Source of the DNA: Edaphochlamys debaryana | Taxonomy: Eukaryota > Chlorophyta > Chlorophyceae > Chlamydomonadales | Reading direction: 5' to 3' | Assembly (NCBI GenBank): GCA_016858145.1 | Contig: JAEHOE010000125.1 | Coordinates: 124,001 to 188,000, forward strand | DNA length: 64,000 bases | In this document: one piece after another, positions 10,934 through 22,317 of the stretch | Position numbering within the stretch: the first letter of the stretch is position 1 | Layout of the letters: the number at the start of each line of letters is the position of its first letter | Notes under the pieces: model-generated | The model's input: the letters and a program-made list of their open reading frames with translations, nothing else | Told to the model about the DNA's origin: nothing | Databases searched by the model: none | Program-made: the position numbers and the translations under genes

Positions 10934-12488
10934 TGAGAAAATCTGGGCGGGGATTTGGCGACGGGCAGGGGCCGACGATGGGTATGGGTCCGCCACTGGG
11001 ACAGCCACTACCGAAGCAGGGTGAGGCAGGTGCCCCGCTCGGCACCGGAGGGGACGGCTACCGTACGCTGTGTGCACGGCGCAGGCAGGGTGGAGTCGAC
11101 GCCATGCTGGCTTGCCCCATACTCAGCCAGAGGCGGAGTGAGCACGGCCTACGCCGCCGGTGCCACAATCGTGGTGGTTCATTTTCATGTGAAAGTGGTG
11201 GTTATTGCCTAGGAGGAAGGGGTTGCTGACACGCTTGGGTGGCTCTGTCTCCCGGAAATGCCGCAGCGCAGAAGCGCCACCCGCCCCAAAGAAGGGGGCA
11301 AGCCCCCGACCGACCGCGGGCGGGGCGGCGGGGCTCGTGGTGTTCCGGCGTAATGTTGCGAAAGTTGTGGAGGACGCGTGCAAGCGGCTGAAGGAGCGCA
11401 TGCAGGAGGGCTGCTGAGGGGGTTGTGTGGGTTCGGCTTGGAGAGGCCGCTTGAAGACCGCGGAGGGGTCGCTGAGCGGCTGTGGGGTTGAGTTGTAAAG
11501 CACACAGAGAGGTTTACTCATGCGCGCCTCAACTTGTGCAACTGCGGCAACAGCTAGGGATGGGAACCCCAGAAGCAACAGGCCCCACCGTTCAAGGGAG
11601 GGAGACAGACGTACTAATAGAGGGGTCTGGTCCGAGTGCCAGGAGCTATGTATGACTGACGCAGGTGTTGAGACTGGCGCCGAGTCAGGGGATTGTAATT
11701 TGTAAAGGGACGAGGACCTTGCCGTCCAAGTTAGGGGGCGGCGTGCTGGCTTTGCAGAAGGCAACTAGGCAAGCCCGTGAGGTTGCAACCAGCTGCCACG
11801 GAGCAAATAAAGCTGCCGCTCTAGAGTCGATGGACATAGCCCCCACTTGGCAAAGAAGCTACGAGGCTACCAACCGCCACGGTGCACGGGGTCCCACCGC
11901 AACCTTTGAGGATTCCCCGCGAGGTGATGCACTCGACGTGTCAGCCCCGCGGTAGTCGCGGGGGGGGATGGGGGGGGAAAACGGGGGCATGGTCGCATGG
12001 ACCACACGCCCTTGCGCTGAACTCGCCTTTGCCCATCATCTCCCTACTTATAGATATTTCCACGCTCTGCAATCCGGCGCCAACCCGTGTCCTTTAGCGG
12101 GGCGAAGCTCTTCCGGCATGCCAACATGCCCAACCCAACTCGCTTGGCACTCACCTAGTAGCACCCCTGTCGCCAAAGCCAGTTTCCTCTTATAGGTGTA
12201 CTGCGTGCGACAGAACGGTCCTCCCAAGAACATCGCACTAGTGCACAGCACGGACTCGCGCCGCTGACCACTATCTGTCCTTAACCACTACCGTCTTGTA
12301 GTTCTGACCGTGACCATAAGCGCCGAGGCCGGCTCGGGCGCTCATGACGGATAGCCTTTTGTACGCGTTCAACGCGGAGGCCGGGCCTCCACCCTCGCCG
12401 ACGGGGAGCACAAGAAGTGAGGATTCTGGTGGTCGCGCGCTGGGTCGGAGGGGTTGTCCTCGGTGCGGAATGCGACCCCGCAGTCGGC
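10934..12488. other. Intergenic
   Basis: 3' UTR of the MYND gene, then intergenic. A short open stretch without ATG at 11205-11417 ends in a charged helix (NVAKVVEDACKRLKERMQEG) and may be an exon remnant. Otherwise nothing supportable was seen. Confidence 0.4.
11494..11498 (+). terminator. Putative polyadenylation signal TGTAA
   Basis: TGTAA 561 bases past the MYND stop. A second copy lies at 11694-11698. Confidence 0.45.
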
Positions 12489-15400
12489 ATGTTCGGCCCT
12501 CTCGAGCTGCGTAAGCTCGGTGTTGCACACGCGATGCCCATATGAGAAGCATGGTTGGCCGAACTTGCTGCTTTGCAACCCTCCTGTCACAACCCCGAGC
12601 TGGCCTCCTTCACCGCCGTCGGGGTCTCCTTCCGTTTCCCCGCCACGGCTCTCCCAGCGCCTTGACACCCGCCGTCCCCTGCACGCCCTTGCAGCGCCCC
12701 CCATCATCAGCGCCGCCCGAAGAGGCCGCACACAGTCCACCGCAGGGGACCAACACCTGCGGCCAGACACCGCGGACGCTGCGTCGTGAGTCCTGTGCGG
12801 TCCTGGCCTTTGCAGGGGCTCTTGAGGATATGGGCACCCGGGGCACCGTATCTCCGTATGGGGGTTGCACGAGGACGCGCATACGACACGGGTTCTGGGG
12901 GCTCTCTGTCCATAGCCTGTCCTGCACCCCTCCACGCCGCCCTCTCCCGCCAGGCCTTCCACCTCGCTTGTGGCGGTGAATGGCGGCGGCGGCGCGGGCA
13001 GCGGCAGCGGGCGCCTCAGCAGCAACGGCATCGGCCCAGCGCCCAACAGCCCCCTGCGCCGCAGCCTAGCGGAGATCCCCGGCTCCGCCTCCGCTGCCTC
13101 CCAGCCCGCCGTGGGGCTTCCCAAGCTAGGCAACGCCGCCGCTCCATCCAGCAGCGGCGGGGCGGGCGCGGACATGCCGGGGCTTGCCATGCGGCGCCAA
13201 TCGGCCCCGGGCAGTCCGTCCTCTGCCCTCGACGGCCCCACGGTCTTGGATACCCCCGCCCCCACGGGCCCGCCTCAACCCCGGGGCGTGCCCGCCGTAC
13301 TGGCGCCCCTTCAGCACCCAGCGCAGCTTCCAGGCGGCTTCCAGTCAGCAGCCGCGTCAGCAGCGGAGGCGCTGTTCGACCGGGGCTCGGGCGGGTCCCG
13401 GCCAGGGACAGCCGGGGCCCCAGGCGGGCCCGGCGCGGGCCTGTTCGAGTCCATATCCATGCCGCTGCTGCCCGGGCCCGCCTCGGGCCCGCTCGGGCCC
13501 ATAGACTCCGGCGGGCCCCGGCTTCAGCCGCGGCGCTCCCACAGCCTCTCCGACCGCAGCGACGCACTAGACGCGCTGTTGGAAGCCAGCGAGGACTTCC
13601 AGCGGGCGGCAGGGGCGCTGTTGGCGCTCCACCCCCAGGGCCTGGCCAGCCTGGGATCTTCACGCGCCGGAGGCGGCGGCGGCGGCGGCAACAGCTCGCC
13701 GCGCCGCGGCCCCGCATCGGGCATGGGGCAGGGGCAGGGCGGGGAGCTGGGGCCGGAGGCGCTTGCGCCGCTGCGGCGCGCAGCCCCCGAGCTACAGTCC
13801 GAGATTCGGTCGGCGGCGCGGAGGGCGTTTGGAGTGCTGCGGGGGGAGTCGCTGGCTGCATCGGGCTGCGGGCGGTCGCTCGGGGGGGCGCTGCAGGAGT
13901 TTGGGGGCGCGTTGGATGCCCTTCTTGAGGGCTCGGCGGGTGGGTGCCAGGGTGGGAGGGAGGGGCGGGGGACGGGAGACGGGGCGGAGGGCAGGAGTCT
14001 GAGGGCTCGGAACCCCCCGGGCGGGTCTTTGTCGCGGGCCCTTGCGTGGGCTCGCGCGTGCCGGCATCACTGTCTGACACCACCCCCCGCCCCGCCACCT
14101 GGGACCCTGGACCCGGGGCCGTGACGCCGCCTCCCTCCCGGCACCGCTCCCCACGCGCCCGCAGACCTGACCACGGCCCTGCTGGATGAGCTCTGGGAGC
14201 GGCAGCAGACCCCGCAGCCGGGGGCGGGCGGCGGGGGTGGCGCTGCGGAGGGGGAGGTCGAGCGGCTAAAGGTGAGGCGAGGCGGGGGTAAAGCAAGGAT
14301 GCTGGGGTGCGCGGCGGGCTCGGAGGTAACACGCCGACGCGCAGGGCCCGCCGGGCCGGGGCGGGAGGCTAGGCCCGTGCCTTTCGGGCGCCGCGACGCT
14401 CCAGCACTTCGTGTTGCACGGCTTCCGAATGGCTCTGGCAATGCATGCTGGCATCACGCCACGCTCAATGCCGGTATGTCTCGCCGTCTCTGATCCTGCC
14501 CCTGTCCGCCAGGCCTCCAATGCGGATCTGCAGTGGCAGTTGGAGGCGCTGCGGGGGCGATTAGTCATGGCTGAGTCACGGGCGGCCGCGGCGGAGGAGG
14601 TGGCGGAGGCCTCTGGCTACACCCTGCCGGCCCGGGGCGCGGCCGCGGGCGTGGGGCCGGCGGCGGGGGCGGGCATGCAGGCGGCGCCGCCGCCCCCGCC
14701 CCCTGCAGAGCGCCTGGGGTCGATGTCTCCCAGGTGAGGAGGCGGTGGGAGGGGCGGGAAACTCGAACACGCTGGGGACCCAAACATGGGTGCTGAACCC
14801 GGGGTGCGGAGGGATCGACCCCCGCACGGGCGCTTGCCCATGGGCAGGCGGCCAAGAGCGGGCGGGCGTTGGTGCCCTTCCTGTATGGAGGACAGCCGCA
14901 AGGCCAGAGCCGCCCTCCCCCCATTGCCTCAACTTCAGGCGCGGTCCGTGCCCCAGCCCCGCCCACCGCCCCCGTGATCACCGCCTCTCTGCTCTGTGCC
15001 CTCTGCCCCCCCCCCTCCCCACCCTCAGGCGCGGCAAGTACACCCGCGAGCTGTCCTCCTCCGGGAAGAGCTTAGGCGCCCTTGACCCGGCCGCACCCTC
15101 ACCGAGCGGCAGCGGCGGCGGCAGCGGCCCCGAGGGGACCGGCGCCGCAGCAGCCGAGCCCGCACCGCTCTTCAGCCGCGTTGCCCCAAACGGCGGCCTG
15201 CCGGACACGGCGGTCGCAGAGCGCGGCAGCGAGGGTGGCCCCAGCGGGCGATCGTCGGCGTCGGAGCTCACACTCGAGGACGAGGACTTTGGGGGCGGCC
15301 TAAGCACGGGGCCGGAGGGGCGTCGACGCATGCTCACGACCCACAACGCCAGCTTTGCGGAGTGGATGCGGGAAGGGACCGCCGCGCTGATGCGGCGGCG

Positions 15401-15515
15401 GGGCCTGGGGGACTCGAGCGGGAGCGGCAGCGGCAGCGGCGGTCGGGGGCGCATGGCGCCGGGCCGGCGGGCGTCGTCTGAGCCCTCGGAGGAGGAGGAG
15501 GAGGAGGAGGAGTGA
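12489..15515 (+). CDS. Low-complexity coiled-coil protein of unknown function
   Basis: Six-exon model: 12489-12510, 12695-12785, 12954-13939, 14165-14271, 14513-14733, 15029-15515 (637 aa). All junction phases match and most donors are GTGAGT, GTGGGT, GTGAGG or GTAAGC. The first short exon (MFGPLEL) is the least certain. The body is Gly/Pro/Ser/Ala-rich, with basic Ser motifs such as RRSHSLSDR and RRQSAPGSP that look like kinase or 14-3-3 target sites. Helical parts follow: DALDALLEASEDFQRAAGAL and, in exon 5, NADLQWQLEALRGRLVMAES, a short coiled coil. The C terminus is Ser/Gly-rich and ends in a run of Glu (EEEEEEEE). No enzyme domain was recognised; a scaffold or regulatory protein is possible. 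Confidence 0.65.
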
Positions 15516-16834
15516 CGGCAGGGGGCGGAGGCGGAATGCTCTGGGACGAGGAGGAGGAAGAGGAGGAGGATTGGCGACCGGGGGTGGAGGCGGCAAGCCC
15601 CGGGGGGTGGAACAGCCTCAGTGCACGCACGCATCCGGGCTGCCCTCAAACGGGGGACCAGGGGACCAGGGGACCCTGCAGCTGCCCTCCGGGTTCAACA
15701 GCGGGGCCTGCCCACCTCGGTCCAGCCGGCTGTGGTGATCAGGGGCGCGCGCGTGCGCAAGGCACTGGTATGCCGATGCGTGGGCGTAGCCTTGCCTGAT
15801 GGCACTCTTGGACCGGGGACGTGCGGATGATAGGCGGACAAGCCGGTGTTTGAGTCTTTCGACCTGTGCTCCTACCTACCGCTGCTGCTGACCGTGTGGG
15901 GTGTCGCCTCCCTACCGGTGTGCCCCAGTGTGTGTGTGGGCGTGGCTGTACCGCCTCCCATAGCAATACCTGTGTGCGCTCTTCTTTTCGATGCCCCAGC
16001 GCCCGCTGCTCCCGCGCTTCAGTGAACTGGAGGCGAATGGCCGTGATGTGGCGGTGGGGATGGCGGTGGCTATGCGGTGTGTGTATGCTACTGATGACGC
16101 TGAGGCTGGGAAGCGCTGCGACCGGCCCTGGTTAGAGGGGGCCCTGGAAGGAGACGTGCGAGCAAACCCTATTCGGGCAGAGCTTGCAGACGGGAACGTC
16201 GGTACATAGCATTACGGCTCTATTGGTGGGCGGAGGGCGGCATGCGGCAGTGCGGGGGCACCTGCGGCGCGACGCTGCCGCAGCGGCGAGGTTGGGGCTG
16301 ACGCCTGGCATGTGTGACGCGGCTGGGGATGTGTGTCCCTTGGGTCGAGGCCTTGGGTCACTCGAGGTACAGGACACTGCTCAACATATTGGGTCCAGCT
16401 GAGGGCTGGACTCGCCCTTGCAAGGGCCTTAGCATGCTGGGCGTGGCGAGGCCTGGGGCTGGACTCAGGACGGGGGCCGCACAGGGTGGGCAAGTGGCCA
16501 CACATTCCATGTTAACTCATGGCCTGCCAGACAGTGCCCTCCCATTGCCCCGTTGCAATGGTGTATCACCAGCCTGGCACAGCCCTGCCACGTCACACCC
16601 GTCATCGGGGAGCTGCTCAGTGGTTAGATCAGCGCCGTCAGCGTGCGTGACGCCTGGCGGCACGGCATACAGCTCCAGCCCCATCCACTGCTCCAGTACT
16701 CGCGCCCGCCTACACGCGCCCCCGGTGCCCACACCGCCAGCCGCCCCGACACTAGCCAGGCAAGCGCTCGGCTGCAGCTCTATCTGTCTCAAGCTCTCAA
16801 CCCGCAGCGCCCCCGCGCCCCACACTCCCGCTAC
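15516..16834. other. Intergenic between convergent genes
   Basis: No supportable gene. Contains a short GGGGACCA tandem at 15653-15676 and a 72-codon open frame at 15991-16209 without recognisable similarity. The two flanking genes converge, so much of this is probably 3' UTR. Confidence 0.4.
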
Positions 16835-18622
16835 TCAGACTTCCGCGCCCCCCTCCGCCTCCGATACGTGCTGCCGGAACGCCGCCAGGAGCTGCAGCTC
16901 CTCGGGCCACACAGCGTCACCGCCGGCTGCTGCCGCCGCCGCCGCCGCCGCCGCCGCGGCCGCGCCGGCGCCAACACCTGCCGCCGAGCCCTCCTCCTCA
17001 GCAGCCGCTGCCGCCCCCGCCGCTGCAGCTCCCGAAAGCCGCCTAACCGCGGTAGCTGCTCCTGGAGAGCCACCGCTCGCCATGACGACGGCAGCGTCGC
17101 CTGAAGAGCCAGCGCTGCCGACAGCGGAGGCCAAGGCCACAGCGGCGGCTGCGGCAGCGGCGCCGCCAGCCGGAGCTTGGTCGGCAGCAGTGCTGTCAGC
17201 AGTGCTGCCGTAATCACCGGGGCCACCGTACCACCGCACGTACCCGTCGTCGTCCACGCCGTAGTCGGACAGGTAGCGGTTTGGCGTGTCGTACTGTACG
17301 GACCAGCTGTCGTACAGGGCCGAGTCGTCCGAGGGGCCCATGTGCCGGCTGCCGGCACCTTCGGCAGACCCGTCCCGCGCATCACCCGCCGCCGCGGGAC
17401 CACTGACACCGCTAAGAGCAGCAGCGGAGATGTTGGCGTCAGTAGTGTGTCCGTACGGCAGCGCGTCGTACGGATGTTGGTCCACATACAGCTCGTACAG
17501 CTCGTACTCGGCGGGCTCAGCCTCGAGGAGCGGCCCTACCAGTGGCGCCCGCCCGCCCCCAGCCCCAGGTGCTTCGGCCGAGCTCTCTCCCGCCGCTGTC
17601 CCAACAAACTCAGCAGCCCACGCCGGCACCGCAGAGCCCACGTCCTGCTCGACAGCAATAGCAGCCGCTGCTGCAGACGTCGCGCCATCCCCGGCCGCCC
17701 CAACAACGGCTGTCAAGTGCAGGGTCCACGGCAGCGGGTGCGCCGCCGCCGCCGCTGACGTCAGCGACGCCAGTCGGTCCAGGCCCCTGGCGACGGCGCC
17801 GGCGGCGGCTGCCATTAGGGCGTAGACGGCACGAGAGGGGCTGCGCGTGGTGTGCCGGCGGCCGGGCCGAGCCGCCGCGCCGGCGCCGGCGGCACCGGGC
17901 ACGAACCCCGGCTCGGGCTCGGGCTCAGGCTCGGGCGTGGGCTCAGGCGTGGGCTCGGGCGTGGGTGCCCGCAGGCGCAGCCAATGGCGGCTATGGGCGC
18001 TGCCGGTACCGCCGCCGAAACTGCCCGCTAGGTACCGGTGCGCGGCGTCGAGGGCTGCGCTAGGCAGCCGTGGAGCCGCTCCCCCCGCCGCAGGCACCTC
18101 CAGCGCCCGCCTCCCACCTCCGGCATCCATCGCGCGAGGTGAGGCCTCCGCGAGCTGTGTCGAGGCGCCTGGGTCCAAGCGGCCCAGCAGTGCACGGGCC
18201 TGGCGCCGCAAGCGCCGGCCGTGGGCTGCCGCCGCCGTCGCCATCGCCTCCGCCACCGCCCCGTCGGCGGCTGCGGCCTTGCCGCCGCCAGCCTGGCCTC
18301 GCCAGCCCAGCCCCCTGTCCACCCCATCCGCGCCTGCTGCTCCCGCCCCCGCCCCCCGCCCCGTCGCTACCACAGCCTCTTGCGCAGTACCGTGTTGGGA
18401 GCCCGAATTAGACAGCGCTCGCAGCAGGAGCTCGTCCCGCGTGTGGGGCAGGGGCTCCGAGCTGACCTCGACGGAGGCGGCGGCGGCAGCAGCGAGGGCG
18501 GCCCTGCTGGCCGCCGTCAGGACCAGGAGGCCGCCGGCAAGCAGAATGGCCATCACCGCCCCCGCCAAGCCCGGAAGGCGGCCGCCGCTGCCGGCGCCGC
18601 CGCTAGCGGGGGAGGGCCGCAT
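16835..18622 (-). CDS. Unknown single-pass membrane or secreted protein with a TPEP repeat
   Basis: Intron-less 595-aa reading frame starting MRPSPASGGAGSGG. Residues about 17-38 form one hydrophobic helix (AGAVMAILLAGGLLVLTAAS) after a basic N terminus, so it is either a type II membrane anchor or an uncleaved signal. The remainder is Ala/Gly-rich with a proline-glutamate hinge (TPEPTPEPTPEPEPEPEPEP) like the rigid spacers of algal wall or surface proteins. A Tyr/Asp-rich acidic region follows (EYELYELYVDQHPYDALPYG; DDSALYDSWSVQYDTPNRYL). Poly-Ala runs lie near the C terminus. No catalytic domain was recognised. An upstream in-frame ATG at 18751 would add 43 residues and bury the signal, so the internal start is preferred. 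Confidence 0.6.
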   Translation of the reverse strand: MRPSPASGGAGSGGRLPGLAGAVMAILLAGGLLVLTAASRAALAAAAAASVEVSSEPLPHTRDELLLRALSNSGSQHGTAQEAVVATGRGAGAGAAGADGVDRGLGWRGQAGGGKAAAADGAVAEAMATAAAAHGRRLRRQARALLGRLDPGASTQLAEASPRAMDAGGGRRALEVPAAGGAAPRLPSAALDAAHRYLAGSFGGGTGSAHSRHWLRLRAPTPEPTPEPTPEPEPEPEPGFVPGAAGAGAAARPGRRHTTRSPSRAVYALMAAAAGAVARGLDRLASLTSAAAAAHPLPWTLHLTAVVGAAGDGATSAAAAAIAVEQDVGSAVPAWAAEFVGTAAGESSAEAPGAGGGRAPLVGPLLEAEPAEYELYELYVDQHPYDALPYGHTTDANISAAALSGVSGPAAAGDARDGSAEGAGSRHMGPSDDSALYDSWSVQYDTPNRYLSDYGVDDDGYVRWYGGPGDYGSTADSTAADQAPAGGAAAAAAAVALASAVGSAGSSGDAAVVMASGGSPGAATAVRRLSGAAAAGAAAAAEEEGSAAGVGAGAAAAAAAAAAAAAGGDAVWPEELQLLAAFRQHVSEAEGGAEV

Positions 18623-19643
18623 GCGCCGGTGGGAGGGGGGAAGGGTTGGGGCTACGGGGCAGGAAGGCTGGGCTTCGGGTGCGTGCGAGCGGGATTTGCG
18701 GGAGCCTGGGGCGTAGTTTAGGTTGCTCAGGCAAGGGGCAAGGGAGAGCAAGGAGCGGTAGGCAAGTGCGGAGCCGGACTGTCTCTATTATGGGGGGCAG
18801 AGCGAGCGGCCCCCGCGCGCGGGTGAAGGGCGCGGGGTGGCTCGGAGGGGCCCGGACCTATCGGCCCGTCCCACTGTGCGGCGTGAAGCGCGACGCCATT
18901 CGCACAAAGCGCACGGTTATACATTACACGCATATACAGAGCCAGAGTCAGAGCCAGAGCCAGAGAGCGCGGCGTCTCCGGCACGGAAGTCTTCGGCCGC
19001 ACCCATCCCCGCACCCATCCCCGCACCCATCCCCGCACCCATCCCCGCACCCATGTCGCATCCATCCCCGCACCCATCCCCCGCCCCTCACCAAATACAG
19101 AAGCGGCCTCGCACGCGATCTGGTGCACTCAGCGCACTCGGCCGGACGTTCGGCAGTCGGGTGGCCAGACTGCGAATGTCGTCACCCGGTGTAACTTGCA
19201 AAGACCAATTTCAAGGCGGCTTGGTTATGGTCATCTACAGGGAATATGGGGAACAAGCCTCCTTTGGCCGAAGCGTAGTTCCACTCGCGGACGAGCTCTC
19301 GTCCGGTGCATTCTAACTTGTGAGAGCAATTCCGTCGATGATGAAAGCATAAATCGCTCGCTGGGAGCGGTGGCTGGTGGGTTCGGCGTGCTCGGTTTAG
19401 GCCTTGGCCTGGGCGTGGCCTGGCCCTTCCACCAAACTCAAAAGCGCTGACGGTCACAGATAGTAGGTGCTATCGTTTAGTTGTAGCCCCAAGAGGTATC
19501 GTGGTGTGGCGGGGGTACAGGCCGAGGATGTGTAAGCGCTCGGACGTCGGAGCTTCCATGTCAGGCTGGTCCACTCAACGCATTTAACCTAGACAAACAT
19601 ACCGCTGTTCCCACACCGCTGTTCCCTCACCACCAGTACAACC
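18623..19643. promoter_or_regulatory. Divergent intergenic region with tandem repeats
   Basis: Separates the minus-strand membrane protein and the plus-strand secreted protein. It contains a CAGAGC(C/T)-type repeat at 18937-18966 and a 12-base tandem repeat at 18997-19080. No coding frame was supported. Confidence 0.45.
18997..19080 (+). repeat. 12-base tandem repeat CCGCACCCATCC
   Basis: Five contiguous perfect units, then variant units, ending at about 19080. It lies in the putative divergent promoter. Confidence 0.85.
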
Positions 19644-20781
19644 ATGGCCTCGTTCGCAGCCGCTGCTCGGCTTTGCTCGGCATTGCTCTTGGTCTCAGCT
19701 CTGCGGCTCAGCCACGCGGGTAGGTGCAGCTGTGCTTGCAGCGTGTGATTCCGGGGCTATGTGCGTGCCTCTAACTCTGCGCGTCTGTGTGAGTACCCCA
19801 GGCAATTTGGTGTGCACCGCAACATTGTTCTCCCACAGCGACTACTTCGGCCAGCCTGCCGCGCAGCTATCGCTCACAACAGAAGGGAGCAGCGTCAGCG
19901 CAGTGGCACCAGAGCTCGCTGGCTCTCCAGCGAGCAATGCGCGGCGTCTCCTGACGCAGAAAGACGCCAGCGTCGGTAGCCTTCACCTCGTGTGTCACTG
20001 CACCACCAGCAACACGGACCTGTGCACCGACGCAGACTTCCGGTGCGTCAACGTTCCGCCGCGTTCGTGCGTTCGTGGGTCCGACTGGTGGACCTTGCGT
20101 GCCGCGCCTTACTTGGACCGCAGAGCTGTTATCCTGCGTTTAAGCTATCATTCTGTTGCGTCTGCGCTGGCGCAGAAGCTGGTGAAGTTGCTGTCACCAC
20201 CTCACAGGCCTGTTCGTTTCCCCCGCTGCGGTTTCCCCTCCGCCCCGCAGCAAGGTGACGCTCCGCCTCTACACGCGGCCCTTGTCCGAGGGCGGCGGCG
20301 AGGTGCAGGATGTGACCTGCAGCCGCCTGGAGCAGCTGCAGGGGCAGCAGAGCTGCGCCACGGGCATCCGCCTCACGCGCGAGTCCATGCGGGTGGGGGC
20401 AGCGGCTCTTCTCTACGATCTGCCTGGCTTCAAGCCCAGCGGTGAGCCCGCCACGAGAGCTCGCACACGCGTGACCTGCCGCAATCACAACGCCTTTTAA
20501 CGGTTCTTGCAAGGGCTGGCAGTGGTGCACCAGCGGTGTGGTCCTGTGGTTGCAGGACGGGGGCTGGGGACCCGCGGCTTGGGTGTGCGACGGTCGTCCC
20601 GCTGGCCCAGGCCCTGCTGCCGTGCCACGTGTGCACCCCACCCCGGTGAAACGTCCCTTCCTCCACACACCCCTGCCCCCTCCCTCGCCCCGCAGACGCC
20701 ACCGTGCAGCAGCTCGGCGGCGACGCAGCGCGCAGCAGCAGCAGTGGCACCTCCCGCGCGTTGCGGGGGCAGCAGGCGTGA
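19644..20781 (+). CDS. Small secreted cysteine-containing protein
   Basis: Four exons: 19644-19723, 19839-20042, 20251-20441, 20696-20781 (186 aa; phases close). The N terminus MASFAAAARLCSALLLVSAL is a textbook signal peptide followed by RLSHAG. The mature part has Cys in LVCHCTTSNTDLCTDADFRC, then DVTCSRLEQLQGQQSCATGI, giving six or more Cys that could form disulfides. A segment KVTLRLYTRPLSEGGGEVQD looks like paired beta strands. It ends in a Ser-rich tail (ARSSSSGTSRALRGQQA). No family was recognised. Probable role is extracellular or periplasmic; an alternative first-exon donor at 19720 would break the frame, so 19724 was chosen. Confidence 0.7.
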
Positions 20782-22317
20782 GGCCCGACAGCCGGCGCAC
20801 CTCGGGGGCTCACCCCAACATTGCTCAAGCATTCATGCCATCAAAACTCGTACAACGTTGTACGCCTGTACGAACTTGCTCGCGCATCGCCTTGGGGCAG
20901 CAGACGCTATCCGGGCACTGGCGTTCTGGGCGTTAAGCTCGCTCACTGTCAAGGTCCTCGTAAGGGGACTGGTGGGGGTGGGGGTGGGGGTGTCGAAACA
21001 CGTGCTTTGCCATGACCGCGCATGCTCGTTGCGCTTGGGCTGGAGTGAGGTATTGACGGTGGGCGGCAAGAACTGCTGCGGCTTTCTGTGGGCCTGTCCT
21101 CGTTCATTCGTGGCATTGGAGATTGGTGGACTGGCGTGGGGTGACGCTCGGGGATGTGGGTACTACATTGATCCATAGACTGGAACTTTGCAGGATGGGT
21201 TCTGTTGCATTACTCTCCTCCTGCGCTTCTTCCTGGATTGCTTTGTCGAGCAGGGGGGTTGTTGGTGCGTGCGGCGGGGTGTGGGGGCGGCCTAATTGCA
21301 TTGATGGATGCTGGGGATGTGGGCCAGAGGGGCTGCGGAGAGACGAACGGTGGATGGATTGGGAATACTGCTGCACTATGTAATTGCGTAGCTTGGTTCG
21401 AAGAGGGTAGCGCCGCGGTTAGAGACCGCCAGGAGTGGCTGAAAGAGTTGCTTAGTGTGGCTGTGTGGATGCAGGAGGGCTGCATTATAGCGCGGTGCTT
21501 TGCACTCGCGGCGGGGGGATGGGAAGTGGATGCTTGGCATTCGGCACTGAGTGGATGCAAGAGTTGCCGGGTCCGGGCAGCACGTGTAACATGCGGTGTG
21601 GAGCCAGCGCCCAGCCATGACTGGGACCCCAGATCCCGGTTGCTATGTGGCCAAGGCGAGGACCTGAGGGGTGGGGCAACCGGCCACAGACGCAGCCAAC
21701 GCTTGAGGGCGCCAAGGGCTGGGACCCGGGCGAGTGCAGCGAGCAAGTGGGCCGCCCCAGGAGTCCCGGGAGCCGGGGCCAGCTGCGTCCATTGCTTCCA
21801 ACTGTGGTCAGGGCTGCCGTGTATGATAGGTGGGAAGCGGCACGTGGCAGCGGCACGTGGGATGTTAAGCTTGGTTTCTGACGCGCGAACCCCTCCCAAC
21901 CACAACCCACGCCTGCATCAACCGTCATGCGCACACCTGCGTGTGCACAGCCGCCACATGCTGCTGCTGCTGCTGCTGCCAAGACCCCCAAACGCAACGC
22001 CAGACCCATGCCGCCGCCACCCTCCTGCCTCCCACGCCACCACACCTGCCTCAACCCGCAACACATGTTCTCGCTGGGGGCCTTGACCAGGCGTCACCCC
22101 GCAGCCCGACAGAAGGGTTGGCCGCCTGGAATCCCCGAGGCGACACTCCTGCCTCGCTCATCCCTCACGACTTGGCACCGCCGCCGCCCCCGCGGCCGTT
22201 GGGTGGACAGGGTCCACCCAGGGTCCACCTGCAAGCCTCAACTCCTGTACGCCTTCGACGCCTCATCCCTTGCGCCGTGCGACCTGCGAGAGCCGCTCAT
22301 TAGTAATGAGTCATCGC
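20782..22317. other. Intergenic between convergent genes
   Basis: No supportable gene. A candidate TGTAA for the secreted-protein gene is at 21379-21383 and another at 21585-21589. A CTG/GCT-rich tract lies at 21959-21978. Confidence 0.4.
21379..21383 (+). terminator. Putative polyadenylation signal TGTAA
   Basis: First clear TGTAA downstream of the secreted-protein stop, about 600 bases away. Confidence 0.4.

Noticed and set aside
11205..11417. Short reading frame ending in a charged helix
   Set aside because: No ATG start, lies in the MYND 3' flank, and no splice partners could be found; noted only as a possible remnant.
13016..14332. 438-codon minus-strand open frame
   Set aside because: Antisense shadow of the plus-strand coiled-coil gene, whose exons have consistent phases.
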